A stretch of DNA of 64,000 nt, taken from Pseudomonadota bacterium (GTDB lineage: Bacteria; Bdellovibrionota; Bacteriovoracia; Bacteriovoracales; Bacteriovoracaceae). Made by a program: the position numbers and the translations under genes. Under the pieces are notes generated by a model. It was not told the DNA's origin, did not search any database, and saw nothing but the letters and a program-made list of their open reading frames with translations. Where the stretch lies: assembly GCA_027487685.1 (NCBI GenBank), contig JAIYDC010000146.1:19371-83370 (forward strand), in the 5' to 3' direction. The first letter of the stretch is position 1. The number at the start of each line of letters is the position of its first letter. This document shows positions 17,270 to 25,927 of this stretch, piece by piece.

Positions 17270-18405
17270 CTGATCCATTAAGGGACATTGCCCTCCAATC
17301 CCTTCGGGCCAACATCGTCCGTCTTCCCACCGGAGATTTCCTCACGGCGGGCCAGCATCAGTTCCAGACTCTCTGGACCCGTGACTTCTGCCATGCTGTT
17401 CGTGGCCTTGTTCTTGCGGGCGAAGTCGCGGTGGCCGAAAGTCATCTGGCGCGACTTCTCTCGAATCTGCGAGATGACGGTCTTGTCCCGCGAGTGCTTG
17501 ACAACTACCCCGTCCAGCTCCGAGTCGCATGGCAGACTGTTCGAACGCTGGTTCCCATCGTACCAAGACTCGCGTTCCGTGAACCCCTCACTCCCCGCTA
17601 CATCGACGAACACGGCTCCAACGCCTATGACTCGAATGTCCTGCTTATCCTTGCTGCCCTCCGCATGCCACAGAAATTTTGGCGGCATCACGAAAAAGAA
17701 CTCCGGCGAGTCTGGGATTGGTATGAGGATAAGTTCCGCGACGGCCTTGTCCATCAGCCGCCGTTTTCGGACTGGCAGGATACGACCAAACGAGAAGGGG
17801 AAACCTTTCTGTTAAACCTTCTCCTTTTTTTAGCGGCATCCCGACTGAAGTGTCGCGGCTGGGAGATCTCGCTTGATCTCGGCGCCTACCGCCGGCGCCT
17901 GATGGATGTTTTTTTGAACGACGATCTCTTCCTTTCGCTAGCGGGTTCAGCTGTTATATCCATCGAGGGAAATCTGCTGGCACTTGAGGCCCAGGAATTT
18001 CTGGATACGGAGGAAAAGCTTCGCCTCTGGAATGCTCTCAAGAGGCACCCGCTGGTGACTCTTGATGGTGTCCTTGGCCGCTGCAGTTATCCCGACTGGC
18101 CTTCAGGTGAGCTCGCCTGGCATATCCGCTTCGCCAAACTTGAGCGCTATCATGGCGCTATAAGCTGGAGCTGGCTTGCGGGCCTGGGGCTAAAGGTCGC
18201 TCAACTGATGGGTGATGAGGATTTCTCCAACCGCCAACGAACTCACCTCCAGCGGCTCCTTGTTCGAGACGGCTCGGTGGTGGAGATTTACGATCCTGAT
18301 CAAGAATTCAGGCCGTGGAGTTCTTGGCTGCTTGAAGCAGAACGTCCCTTTGCCTGGGGCTCGGCCTATGTCTTGGATGCGCTGACGGACGGGCCAAAAA
18401 ACTAG
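17266..18405 (+). CDS. six-hairpin glycosidase-like protein
   Basis: A 379-aa soluble protein resembling alpha/alpha-toroid glycosidases (amylo-alpha-1,6-glucosidase, GH63 or GH100-like). Clues are the opening AGQHQFQTLWTRDFCHAVRG, then YDSNVLLILAALR, FSDWQDTTKREGETFLLNLL and late text PDWPSGELAWHIRF and ISWSWLAGLGL. Acidic residues in DWQDT and SGELAW are candidate catalytic ones. There is no signal peptide, so a cytoplasmic role in glycogen or oligosaccharide breakdown is inferred. It starts inside the queA stop (ATGA), which ties it to the queA-tgt message although no functional link is known. Confidence 0.72.
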   Translation: MTDPLRDIALQSLRANIVRLPTGDFLTAGQHQFQTLWTRDFCHAVRGLVLAGEVAVAESHLARLLSNLRDDGLVPRVLDNYPVQLRVAWQTVRTLVPIVPRLAFREPLTPRYIDEHGSNAYDSNVLLILAALRMPQKFWRHHEKELRRVWDWYEDKFRDGLVHQPPFSDWQDTTKREGETFLLNLLLFLAASRLKCRGWEISLDLGAYRRRLMDVFLNDDLFLSLAGSAVISIEGNLLALEAQEFLDTEEKLRLWNALKRHPLVTLDGVLGRCSYPDWPSGELAWHIRFAKLERYHGAISWSWLAGLGLKVAQLMGDEDFSNRQRTHLQRLLVRDGSVVEIYDPDQEFRPWSSWLLEAERPFAWGSAYVLDALTDGPKN

Positions 18406-18437
18406 ACGCCCTCTCTAGGACATAGTACTTTTCCCCC

Positions 18438-19550
18438 ATGTCATTTTTCCAACTTGAGGCCACCTCAGGTGAGGCCCGAGCAGGGCGCATCTACACGTCC
18501 CATGGAGTCATAGAAACGCCGATCTTTATGCCGGTCGGAACACGCGCCAGTGTGAAGACTCTCTGGCAAGATGACCTTGAGGAACTTGAGGCGCAGATCA
18601 TCCTGGGTAACACCTACCACCTCTTCCTTCGGCCCGGGCATGATCTCATTGAGAGAATGGGGGGACTTCATCAGTTCATGAGCTGGCCTCGGCCCATACT
18701 TACAGATTCAGGTGGCTATCAGGTCTTTTCACTTTCCGACATCAATAAGCTCACCGAAGAAGGGGTGACTTTTCAATCTCATATCGACGGCACCAAGCAT
18801 CTGATCACTCCTGAGAAGTCGATGGAAATTCAGCGCTCCCTGGGCTCGGACATCGTGATGGCCTTCGATGAGTGCCCCAAGCTGCCGGCGACCAAGGATA
18901 CTCTTAGGACGTCGATGGAGCTCACTCACCGCTGGGCGCGCCGCTGTAAATCTGTTGAGCTCAAGGAGCACCAGCACCTCTTCGGGATCGTGCAGGGTGG
19001 ACTTCACCCCGACCTGCGCTTGGAGTCTATGCAGGGCCTGATTGAACTCGGTTTCGATGGTTATGCTTTGGGTGGTCTGTCGGTAGGTGAAAAAAACGAA
19101 GAAATGGTCGAGTTTTGTCAGCAGTTTGTTCCGCTGATGCCCAAAGAGAAGCCCCGCTACCTTATGGGCGTGGGTAAACCCTTAGATGTTTTGAATGGAA
19201 TCCGGGCCGGTCTGGACATGTTTGACTGCGTGCTTCCTACTAGGAACGCCAGAAACGGGCAATTCCTCACCACCCACGGGCCTTTGAATATTAAGAAGGC
19301 GCGCTTTACCGAAGATAAGCTTCCGCCTGATCCAGACTGCTCTTGCCGGGTGTGTGTACGTTACTCACGCAGCTACGTCCGCCATCTTTTTAACGTCGGG
19401 GAGTATCTTTGTGGCCAGCTTATCAGTTACCACAATATCCACTTCTACCTCCGGATGGTGGGTGCTGCGCGAGAGGCCATTTTCCGAGGAGAGTTTGACG
19501 AATATTACCGGACATTTTATAACAACTACACCTCCAATCGCTGGGATTAA
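18438..19550 (+). CDS. tgt: queuine tRNA-ribosyltransferase
   Basis: A 370-aa enzyme that swaps guanine 34 for preQ1 in tRNAs with GUN anticodons. The active-site region DSGGYQVFSLS carries the catalytic-site Asp, with FDECPKLP, GGLSVGEKNEEM, YLMGVGKPLDVL and MFDCVLPTRNARNG following. The zinc site is CSCRVCVRYSRSYVRHLF (three Cys plus the later His). It acts in the same pathway as queA, with one gene between them, and is followed after 12 nt by yajC, a common gene order in bacteria. Confidence 0.97.
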   Translation: MSFFQLEATSGEARAGRIYTSHGVIETPIFMPVGTRASVKTLWQDDLEELEAQIILGNTYHLFLRPGHDLIERMGGLHQFMSWPRPILTDSGGYQVFSLSDINKLTEEGVTFQSHIDGTKHLITPEKSMEIQRSLGSDIVMAFDECPKLPATKDTLRTSMELTHRWARRCKSVELKEHQHLFGIVQGGLHPDLRLESMQGLIELGFDGYALGGLSVGEKNEEMVEFCQQFVPLMPKEKPRYLMGVGKPLDVLNGIRAGLDMFDCVLPTRNARNGQFLTTHGPLNIKKARFTEDKLPPDPDCSCRVCVRYSRSYVRHLFNVGEYLCGQLISYHNIHFYLRMVGAAREAIFRGEFDEYYRTFYNNYTSNRWD

Positions 19551-19562
19551 AAAAGGATAACT

Positions 19563-19895
19563 ATGTTTGATTTACTCATCTCGTCTGCTCACGCTCAAAC
19601 CGCCACCCCTGCGCAGCCCGCTTGGGTCTCGTTTGTTCCGTTCGTTCTGATCTTCCTTGTCATGTACTTTCTCATGATCCGTCCCCAGAAAAAGCGTATG
19701 GATGAGGAAGCAGATTTTCTGAAGAAGCTCTCCCATGGAGATGACATCTATACGAAGTCTGGAATCCTTGGCAAAGTCACTGGCATTGCAGAGAAGGTTG
19801 TCACTATAGAGCTTGATGGTGGCACCAAAATGAAGGTTCTCAAGTCGCATATTGGTGGCTCGGCTTCGGCGCTTTTCGCCGAACCAAAGAAATAA
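19563..19895 (+). CDS. yajC: preprotein translocase subunit YajC
   Basis: A 110-aa single-span membrane protein. After a short periplasmic N-terminus containing AHAQTATPAQPA, one helix (FVPFVLIFLVMYFLMIRPQ) leads into the hallmark RPQKKRMDEEADFLKKLSHGDDIYTKSGILGKV, the cytoplasmic beta domain. It binds the SecDF complex and aids Sec export. It lies between tgt and tatA, with secD and secF downstream, so the whole export set is clustered. A weak site AAAGGATAACT precedes the ATG. Confidence 0.95.
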   Translation: MFDLLISSAHAQTATPAQPAWVSFVPFVLIFLVMYFLMIRPQKKRMDEEADFLKKLSHGDDIYTKSGILGKVTGIAEKVVTIELDGGTKMKVLKSHIGGSASALFAEPKK

Positions 19896-19898
19896 CTT

Positions 19899-20174
19899 AT
19901 GTTTGGTCTGGGCTTCGGCGAACTCGTTGTTATCTTTCTTATCGCTCTGATATTTATCGGGCCGAAGAAGCTTCCTGAGCTCGCCAAGGGTCTAGGAAAA
20001 GGCATCCGAGAATTCCAGAATGCTGCCAAGGGCTTTGGAGATCAGCTTCAGAATTCCACTGAAGACTCTTCCGGTAGCGAGGCACCGCCAAAGCAAGTTG
20101 CGGACGCCTCTGGTGCCAAACTAGAATCCTCCGTTGCCCCTACGGAAGAGAAGAAAGATTCCTCCCTAACCTGA
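19899..20174 (+). CDS. tatA: twin-arginine translocase TatA/E subunit
   Basis: A 91-aa protein with the typical layout. A short N-terminal membrane helix ([20 protein letters not shown]) is followed by the hinge [19 protein letters not shown], an amphipathic helix and a disordered Ser/Pro/Ala-rich tail ending KKDSSLT. The FGxxE start and GPKKLPE hinge are diagnostic of TatA/E; a TatB role is less likely because of the short tail. No tatB or tatC is near. It is inserted between yajC and secD, with a hairpin after its stop. Confidence 0.92.
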   Translation: MFGLGFGELVVIFLIALIFIGPKKLPELAKGLGKGIREFQNAAKGFGDQLQNSTEDSSGSEAPPKQVADASGAKLESSVAPTEEKKDSSLT

Positions 20175-20184
20175 CTTTTAGATC

Positions 20185-20221
20185 ATATTACCGTCGGCCC
20201 AGATAAGGTCGACGGTAAATT
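20185..20221 (+). terminator. hairpin between tatA and secD
   Basis: TTACCGTCG (20188-20196) pairs with CGACGGTAA (20210-20218), and GCC/GGT extends the stem inside, leaving a small loop CAGATAA. There is no strong T-run after it, so it may be an attenuator or an mRNA-processing site rather than a full terminator. Confidence 0.45.
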
Positions 20222-20320
20222 CCCTCGAAACCTCCCATCTCTCATTGCTCTAACTTTCGAAATTGTTTAGAATTTTGAAAGCTTAGTATTGTGATCGACC
20301 CTTTAAGATATGGAGTGGAC

Positions 20321-22027
20321 ATGGCCAAGGGATGGTTGTTTCGATTTAGTTTGCTATCAGTTTTGGTGCTTTCGTCGCTTTTGGCGACGGCGCCTACGTT
20401 CTTCGGCCTAAAGGAAGATAGCGCCTTCCCATTGAAGGCGAAGATTAACCTCGGTCTCGATCTGCAGGGGGGCCTTTATATGGTCCTCGGGATTGATTTC
20501 AATAAGGTCTATCGGGACGAGGTCGTGGCCTACGCACGAAAGGCACAGGCAACCCTTAAGGACGTCGGTATCGAGTCTTCAATTGGGACCCTCGACGCCA
20601 GTGACCCCAGAGATCCAAAGCACACCGTCATCCTGGCCAAAGAAAGTGATCGAAGTGCCGCCAAGGAAAAGCTCCGTGAGTTCTATAGCTACCCACTGCG
20701 GATCACTCAGGACGAGGGGACAACGCTTCAGTACGGTTTAGGACGCGATTATCTTCGAGAGATCGAGGACACGGCACTGTCAAAGTCCATCGAAGTCATC
20801 CGGAACAGGATCGACGAATTCGGGGTGACAGAGCCAGAAATCGTCTCCCAGGGTAACGATCGGATCGTGGTTCAGTTGCCGGGAGTTAAAGATATTTCCC
20901 GCGCTAAGGATCTCATCGGCCGGACGGCAAAGCTGGAGTTTAAGTTTGTTAACGACGATATCACTCTACCTCAGCTCACGGAATGGCTCGAGAAGGCCAA
21001 AAAAGCTGGGATCGAATACAAAAAGGGTCAGCGTTGGTCCGATCATGTGGCGGCGATCAACGCCAACCTCACTGCCGAGCTTCCGAAGGGCTTTGAGATA
21101 GCCTTTTCTAAGACCATTAACAAAAATACCAACGAGATCACCAATCTTGAGCCGTACCTGGTCGAGACCGGCTCGTCCTTGACTGGTGAGGAGCTTCAAG
21201 AAGCCTTGGTCCGGATTGATCAGGAGCAGAACCGTCCTTATGTCGGCTTAGAATTTAAGCCCCAAGGAGCGAAGATCTTTGAGCAAATCACAGGTGCTAA
21301 CATCGGGAAGCGCTTGGCGATCGTACTCGACGGGAACGTTTATTCGGCCCCGGTAGTTCAGGGCCGCATTGCTGGTGGCTCTGCCCAGGTAACTCTGGGT
21401 GCTGGAGACTATAATTCAACGATGATGGAGGCGCGAGATCTTGCTCTCGTTCTCCGTGCCGGTGCACTTCCAGTTGAGCTGATCTTTGAAGAGCAGCGGG
21501 TCGTTGGTCCATCCCTCGGCGCCGATGCCATCGCCAAGGCCCAGCTGGCCGCACTGATTGGCTCCTTTCTTGTCCTTGCCTTCATGTGCTTCTACTATAA
21601 GTTCTCTGGTGCCATCGCGACCGCGACAATCATCTTGAACGTGCTTTTCACTCTCACATGCCTGATTATTGTAGGTGCGACGCTTTCTCTTCCAGGGATC
21701 GCTGGTATCGCTCTCACGGTGGGTATGGCGGTTGACGGTAACATCCTTATATACGAGAGGATCCGCGAGGAAATGCGTGCCGGAATGACTCCTTTTGAGG
21801 CGGTTCGGACAGGTTTCGAGAAGGCCTTCTGGGCCATTGCTGACGCCAACATTACCACCGCTCTGGCAGGTTTGTGCCTCCTGAACTTTGGCACTGGCCC
21901 TGTTCGTGGCTTCGCCGTAACCCTCTTGATTGGTATCTGTACCACCGTGTACACCTCTTACTTCGTGAGCAAAGTCTTCTTTGAGCTTTACGTTGGTAAG
22001 GGTGACCGGAAAACACTGAGCATTTAA
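20321..22027 (+). CDS. secD: protein translocase subunit SecD
   Basis: A 568-aa inner-membrane RND-type subunit that uses proton flow to pull preproteins across after SecA has pushed them. It shows the SecD opening INLGLDLQGGLYMVLGID, a large periplasmic P1 domain and SVIRN-type text SIEVIRNRIDEFGVTEP. Five C-terminal helices follow, with GMAVDGNILIYERIREEMR and GTGPVRGFAVTLLIG. The ATG at 20321 is chosen since GGAG precedes it; a GTG at 20291 is in frame but has no site. secF follows 17 nt downstream. Confidence 0.95.
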   Translation: MAKGWLFRFSLLSVLVLSSLLATAPTFFGLKEDSAFPLKAKINLGLDLQGGLYMVLGIDFNKVYRDEVVAYARKAQATLKDVGIESSIGTLDASDPRDPKHTVILAKESDRSAAKEKLREFYSYPLRITQDEGTTLQYGLGRDYLREIEDTALSKSIEVIRNRIDEFGVTEPEIVSQGNDRIVVQLPGVKDISRAKDLIGRTAKLEFKFVNDDITLPQLTEWLEKAKKAGIEYKKGQRWSDHVAAINANLTAELPKGFEIAFSKTINKNTNEITNLEPYLVETGSSLTGEELQEALVRIDQEQNRPYVGLEFKPQGAKIFEQITGANIGKRLAIVLDGNVYSAPVVQGRIAGGSAQVTLGAGDYNSTMMEARDLALVLRAGALPVELIFEEQRVVGPSLGADAIAKAQLAALIGSFLVLAFMCFYYKFSGAIATATIILNVLFTLTCLIIVGATLSLPGIAGIALTVGMAVDGNILIYERIREEMRAGMTPFEAVRTGFEKAFWAIADANITTALAGLCLLNFGTGPVRGFAVTLLIGICTTVYTSYFVSKVFFELYVGKGDRKTLSI

Positions 22028-22044
22028 TTTAAAGGACGAGACTT

Positions 22045-22950
22045 ATGTCATTCACAAACTTAAATATTGATTACGTTGGAAAGTTCAAAGTCTTCGGAAG
22101 CCTCTCACTGGTGCTGATCCTTGCCTCGCTGGTGGGTTTCTTCACCAGGGGTCTAAATTATGGGGTGGACTTTAGTGGTGGGGTCGAAGTGCAAGTTAAA
22201 TTCGCCGACCAGGTTGAACTCGGGCAGCTGCGCGAGGTGATGAATGAAAACAAAGTTCCTCTCTCCCAGCTTCAGAGTATCGGTGATGAGTCACAAAACG
22301 AGTTCCTACTGAAGCTCGAGAGCGATAAAGGTGACCTGAACGCTGTTTCGAATCAAGTCGGAAATGTTCTTACCAGTAAGTATGGCGAGGGGAAATTTGA
22401 GATTCTTAAGAATGATATCGTGGGCCCTAAGGCCGGCGCAGAACTCCGGACATCGGCCTTTAAGGCCCTCCTGTGGGCCATCGTTGCGATCATGATTTAT
22501 CTGGCCCTGCGCTTTGACTATAAGTTCGCTCCCGGTGCTATTGCGGCCCTGATTCACGATGTGACGATCATCATCGGTGCCTTTATCCTGACTCAGAAAG
22601 AGTTCTCCCTTCAGATCGTGGCAGCGCTTCTCGCTATCATCGGTTACTCCGTGAACGACACCGTAGTGATCTACGATAGAGTCCGGGAGATCGAGACGAT
22701 GCATCCGGAGCTCTCGACTTTTGAGACTATTAACCGCGCGCTTAATGAGACCATGTCTCGAACCATCATCACGTCTGCAACGGTACTCGGAGTATCCGTT
22801 GTCATGCTCGTTTGGGGCGGTTCGGTTATTCAGGACTTCTTCTTCGCTATGACGATCGGAGTTGTTCTGGGAGTTTATTCCACTATCTTTATAGCTATTC
22901 CGATGACAGCGTTTTACGAAAAATTCGTGGATAAAAAAATAGTGGCATGA
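22045..22950 (+). CDS. secF: protein translocase subunit SecF
   Basis: A 301-aa partner of SecD. It has one N-terminal helix, the motif RGLNYGVDFSGGVEVQVKF, a small periplasmic domain and five helices containing GYSVNDTVVIYDRVREIE. Another segment is NETMSRTIITSATVLGVSVVMLVWGG. The spacing to secD (17 nt) and a GGACGAG site show one operon. Its stop overlaps the next gene by four nt (ATGA). Confidence 0.96.
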   Translation: MSFTNLNIDYVGKFKVFGSLSLVLILASLVGFFTRGLNYGVDFSGGVEVQVKFADQVELGQLREVMNENKVPLSQLQSIGDESQNEFLLKLESDKGDLNAVSNQVGNVLTSKYGEGKFEILKNDIVGPKAGAELRTSAFKALLWAIVAIMIYLALRFDYKFAPGAIAALIHDVTIIIGAFILTQKEFSLQIVAALLAIIGYSVNDTVVIYDRVREIETMHPELSTFETINRALNETMSRTIITSATVLGVSVVMLVWGGSVIQDFFFAMTIGVVLGVYSTIFIAIPMTAFYEKFVDKKIVA

Positions 22951-23618
22951 AGGTCCTAATCCTAGTCCTCCTATCTCTGTTCTCCTTATCGGGACCAGCG
23001 CAGGAGGACGACGAACTTCTTAATGAGCTCGAGGCCGACCGGCGTAAGCAAATGGAAGCGGCCGTGAAGCTCAACCAGGCCCGTGAGGGCCTTGCTAAGG
23101 AAGTTGAAAGCATCCCTGACCAATTGAAGAAACTTGGTTTTGAGAAGATTGATGCCAACGCACTCATGAATCCTGAGGTCGTAGGTCTCGTTCAGAAGAT
23201 GTTCAAGGACTCTGGTCTTCAGAAGAAACCTCCGAAAGAAGTCCGTGACCTGATTCTTGAGAATGTTAAGAATATCTCTCTGGGGCGCTTTCTAATGAAC
23301 AACCCTCGAGTGATGGATTGCATCGTTGACATTGTCCGGGACCAGAACGCCATGAGTTCTTTAGTGGGTATGTTCCTCAGGAAAGATGACTTCAAGATTT
23401 ATGGTGGCATGTGGATCTGCCTTTTTATCCTGAGCTGGCTGTTTAAGAAAATTGTCTTCGGAAAAGACTGGAGCGGAGGAAAGCGGTTCCTCATGAGTTT
23501 GATGGTCAATATCTGCGTGAGCTGTATCTCTCTTTCCCTCTTCTACCGCATGTTTGAGGCAGAGCTTTCGCCAACGGCACAGATCATCTTAAAACACGTC
23601 TCTAAAACTAAAAGCTAG
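22947..23618 (+). CDS. membrane protein downstream of secF, unknown function
   Basis: A 223-aa protein that starts in the secF stop. A signal peptide (MKVLILVLLSLFSLSGPAQ) precedes an acidic coiled-coil-like stretch (DDELLNELEADRRKQMEAAV) and a helical domain to about residue 145. Then come two membrane segments, near 152-168 (MWICLFILSWLFKKIVF) and 186-202 (MVNICVSCISLSLFYRMF). Its coupling to secDF hints at an accessory role in export, but that is inference. The stop overlaps a convergent lipoprotein gene by four nt. Confidence 0.65.
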   Translation: MKVLILVLLSLFSLSGPAQEDDELLNELEADRRKQMEAAVKLNQAREGLAKEVESIPDQLKKLGFEKIDANALMNPEVVGLVQKMFKDSGLQKKPPKEVRDLILENVKNISLGRFLMNNPRVMDCIVDIVRDQNAMSSLVGMFLRKDDFKIYGGMWICLFILSWLFKKIVFGKDWSGGKRFLMSLMVNICVSCISLSLFYRMFEAELSPTAQIILKHVSKTKS

Positions 23619-25249
23619 AACTTTGGTACGCAGCCAATCTTCCGATCATGGGGAGGGTAGGTGGTGGTTCCACCGGTTGGGGTTGCTCCCGTTCCACCAG
23701 TTGTCTGCCCGCTGTTGCCGCCGTTAAGTTCACTCGCTCCGCGAACTCGGAAGATCCGCTGGGTGGAGGTCTTTACATAGGGCGATGCTTTATTGAGTGG
23801 GTAGAAAAAAAAGATCGCATTATTGGCGACGTTAGCATCCGTAGGAGCGGTCCGCACTCCGTTGTTATTAACGTAAAACCACACCGCCTTCAGGTCAGTC
23901 TCGGAGATAAGAATATAGTCGCTAAAACCGGTGGTGACGGTACCGCTATTCGTAGTCACGGCCTCAGGTGCCTTCTCACCGATGTAGATCCCTTCAGTGT
24001 CGACACCGATGATGTCTCTCATGGCCTTGAAGAGGGGGTTTGAGCTATTATAATGAGTCGAGTTTAGGCAATAGGAACGGAAGGTCGTCTGGTCGATCCA
24101 CGGGGCCATATAGTAGCCGAGTGGAGGTTTGGTCTGTGTGGTTGTTGGGGTGGTGGTGGTGGTGGAATTATTTCCTCCCGCCTCAGCTTCCAGTTCCGGA
24201 GACCCGGGCCAGGAGAAACCCTGAAAAAAGTTTGTCCCTGTCGGAATACTTCCGCCGAAGTTCGTCGTCTTCTGGCGGATGACTTCGTTCACATCCATGG
24301 AACCGTTGCCGTTGTTGTCATAGAATCGCGGGTCCATGGTATCCCAAAGGTTAAAGATACCCGGGCGCTGCTCTAAGCGAGGATAGAGTTCCTGGTCTAC
24401 GGTGCCGTAGAGAGGATTCATGATATCGTGGCAGATCAGGTTGGCGTTCCCTGCTGGGATCGGCTTCGGTGGGATCCGCGGGATGAAGTAGAAGTGCAAC
24501 CGATAGGCGGATTCATAGTAGGCTTCTCCAGTTGCATCATCAGTTGAGAAGTCCCGGACTAGACAAGTGTACTGGGAGACTGGAGCATTTTTTAAGGGAC
24601 CTAAGAGGGAGATGTTGGTAGTGGGGGAAAACTTAATCAGCTGGATCGAGTTCGATTTAGCTCCAGATACCTTTTCAACTAGTGTGAGAACGTAGGTTTT
24701 GTCGTACGCCAGACCATCCTTGATATTGACCGTCATGGAATTACTGTTGGCCGGTACGCTAACTGCGAGTGATTTGACATTCCCTGCTTCATCTTTTGCC
24801 TGAACTTCGCACTCGGGATTTTGTGCATCTCCTGAGATCGGTGTTCGGCACCAAGCGGCCACATTGCCAAGACCTCCCAAAGATATGGCCTCTGTGACAG
24901 TGAAGCTTGCGTAGAGAGTTTCTGCTCCTCCGGTATTTTTATCTGAGCAGAAGCTTGCGCAGTTGCCTAGGGTCACGGGTTTATTGTCCTTACAGCCGCA
25001 AAAATCAGTTTTCCAAAAAATGGCGCTGTCGGGGCGAGTCACCGCCTTGTCTTTACAAACTTGGACGGCTTCGTCACCCTCACCCTCGGTCACAAGGTCT
25101 TGGTCCGCATTACAGGTCGGAGGTGTTTCGATGGTTTTTCCGTCCGTTATGGTCGCCCTATTCGGGATCGTATCCTGACAGGATATAAGTAGGCCCAGAA
25201 GCCAGAGGGGCCAGGCACTTTTGATGAAATTTTTAAATCGTGAGCTCAT
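23615..25249 (-). CDS. large lipoprotein of unknown function
   Basis: A 544-aa protein with a lipobox (LLGLLISC, Cys24) and a Cys pair in the segment CNADQDLVTEGEGDEAVQVC, like the Cys loop after the lipobox of the 1467-aa lipoprotein. Two further Cys clusters follow (FCGCKDNK, CASFCSDK). A beta-rich domain comes next, with a calcium-loop-like DNNGNGSMDVNEV near residue 315 that resembles an EF-hand or dockerin loop. The text near 360 is a Thr run. It is predicted to be outer-membrane-anchored. It is convergent with the secDF operon, overlapping it by four nt. No family recognised. Confidence 0.7.
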   Translation of the reverse strand: MSSRFKNFIKSAWPLWLLGLLISCQDTIPNRATITDGKTIETPPTCNADQDLVTEGEGDEAVQVCKDKAVTRPDSAIFWKTDFCGCKDNKPVTLGNCASFCSDKNTGGAETLYASFTVTEAISLGGLGNVAAWCRTPISGDAQNPECEVQAKDEAGNVKSLAVSVPANSNSMTVNIKDGLAYDKTYVLTLVEKVSGAKSNSIQLIKFSPTTNISLLGPLKNAPVSQYTCLVRDFSTDDATGEAYYESAYRLHFYFIPRIPPKPIPAGNANLICHDIMNPLYGTVDQELYPRLEQRPGIFNLWDTMDPRFYDNNGNGSMDVNEVIRQKTTNFGGSIPTGTNFFQGFSWPGSPELEAEAGGNNSTTTTTPTTTQTKPPLGYYMAPWIDQTTFRSYCLNSTHYNSSNPLFKAMRDIIGVDTEGIYIGEKAPEAVTTNSGTVTTGFSDYILISETDLKAVWFYVNNNGVRTAPTDANVANNAIFFFYPLNKASPYVKTSTQRIFRVRGASELNGGNSGQTTGGTGATPTGGTTTYPPHDRKIGCVPKF

Positions 25250-25456
25250 AGTTCTTAATCCTCAACGACTTATCGAATCTTCTCGTTTAGACCTTAGGGT
25301 CATTCTAGGCCTGGAGGCCCTGCTTACGAGATTATTTTCCACAAACTCGCATTTTTCCGTATACTTAGAGGGAAGTAAGGACTTTTTATTGATTCGGGTC
25401 TTGCCGAGGCTTGAAGGCATTACTTAAATTATTTTTTTAACTAACCGACAAGCTCC

Positions 25457-25462
25457 TATAAT
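25457..25462 (+). promoter_or_regulatory. probable -10 element of the HU gene
   Basis: A perfect TATAAT lies 49 nt before the HU start codon, in an AT-rich gap, and is the only strong -10 match there. The upstream -35 region (T-rich, TTTTTA) is weak. Confidence 0.45.
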
Positions 25463-25511
25463 CATAAAGACCGGATTTGTGAAACCCGGCGTCCCGTAAC
25501 AGGAGAGGACC

Positions 25512-25817
25512 ATGACGAAAGCTGATTTGATTGCCGTGATTGAGAAACAAGCGAACCTGCCGCACCATCAAGCAGAGAAGATCGTCAACATCTGCTTTGA
25601 TAGCATGATCCAGGCCCTCTTCGACGACGAACGCATCGAGATTCGTGGCTTCGGCTCTTTTGCCAATCGAAACTACAAGGCCTACGAGGGCCGTAATCCT
25701 AAGACAGGAAAAGTGGTGAAAGTCTCGCCCAAAAAAGTTCCTTTCTTCAAAGTCGGCAAAGAGCTCAAAGAAATGGTGGATGAAGGTAAAGATAAGTACG
25801 TTATCCGCGAAGCTTAA
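25512..25817 (+). CDS. HU/IHF-family DNA-binding protein
   Basis: A 101-aa histone-like protein. It has the HU body: an N-terminal helical half (TKADLIAVIEKQANLPHHQA), IEIRGFGSFANRNY at the dimer interface and the DNA-intercalating arm EGRNPKTGKVVKVSPKKVPFF. It binds and bends DNA as a dimer. A charged C-terminal extension of about ten residues (DEGKDKYVIREA) exceeds the usual 90 aa. It stands alone, with a TATAAT promoter and AGGAGAGG site upstream and a strong terminator downstream. HU versus IHF cannot be separated here. Confidence 0.94.
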   Translation: MTKADLIAVIEKQANLPHHQAEKIVNICFDSMIQALFDDERIEIRGFGSFANRNYKAYEGRNPKTGKVVKVSPKKVPFFKVGKELKEMVDEGKDKYVIREA

Positions 25818-25845
25818 GGTTCCCTTTAGAGTGTAAGTATTGATT

Positions 25846-25870
25846 GGCCGGGATTTGTCCCGGCCTTTTT
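25846..25870 (+). terminator. intrinsic terminator of the HU gene
   Basis: GGCCGGGA (25846-25853), loop TTTG, TCCCGGCC (25858-25865), then TTTTT. A perfect 8-bp GC-rich stem with a T-run, 29 nt after the HU stop. Confidence 0.9.
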
Positions 25871-25927
25871 AATTGAAATTGACGTACCTCGACTGCGGAT
25901 GGCATCACAGTAGGCAGAGGTAATGAC

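Noticed and set aside
25221..25427. Plus-strand frame overlapping the start of the 544-aa lipoprotein.
   Set aside because: No ribosome site, overlaps a well-supported gene start; composition fits a promoter region.
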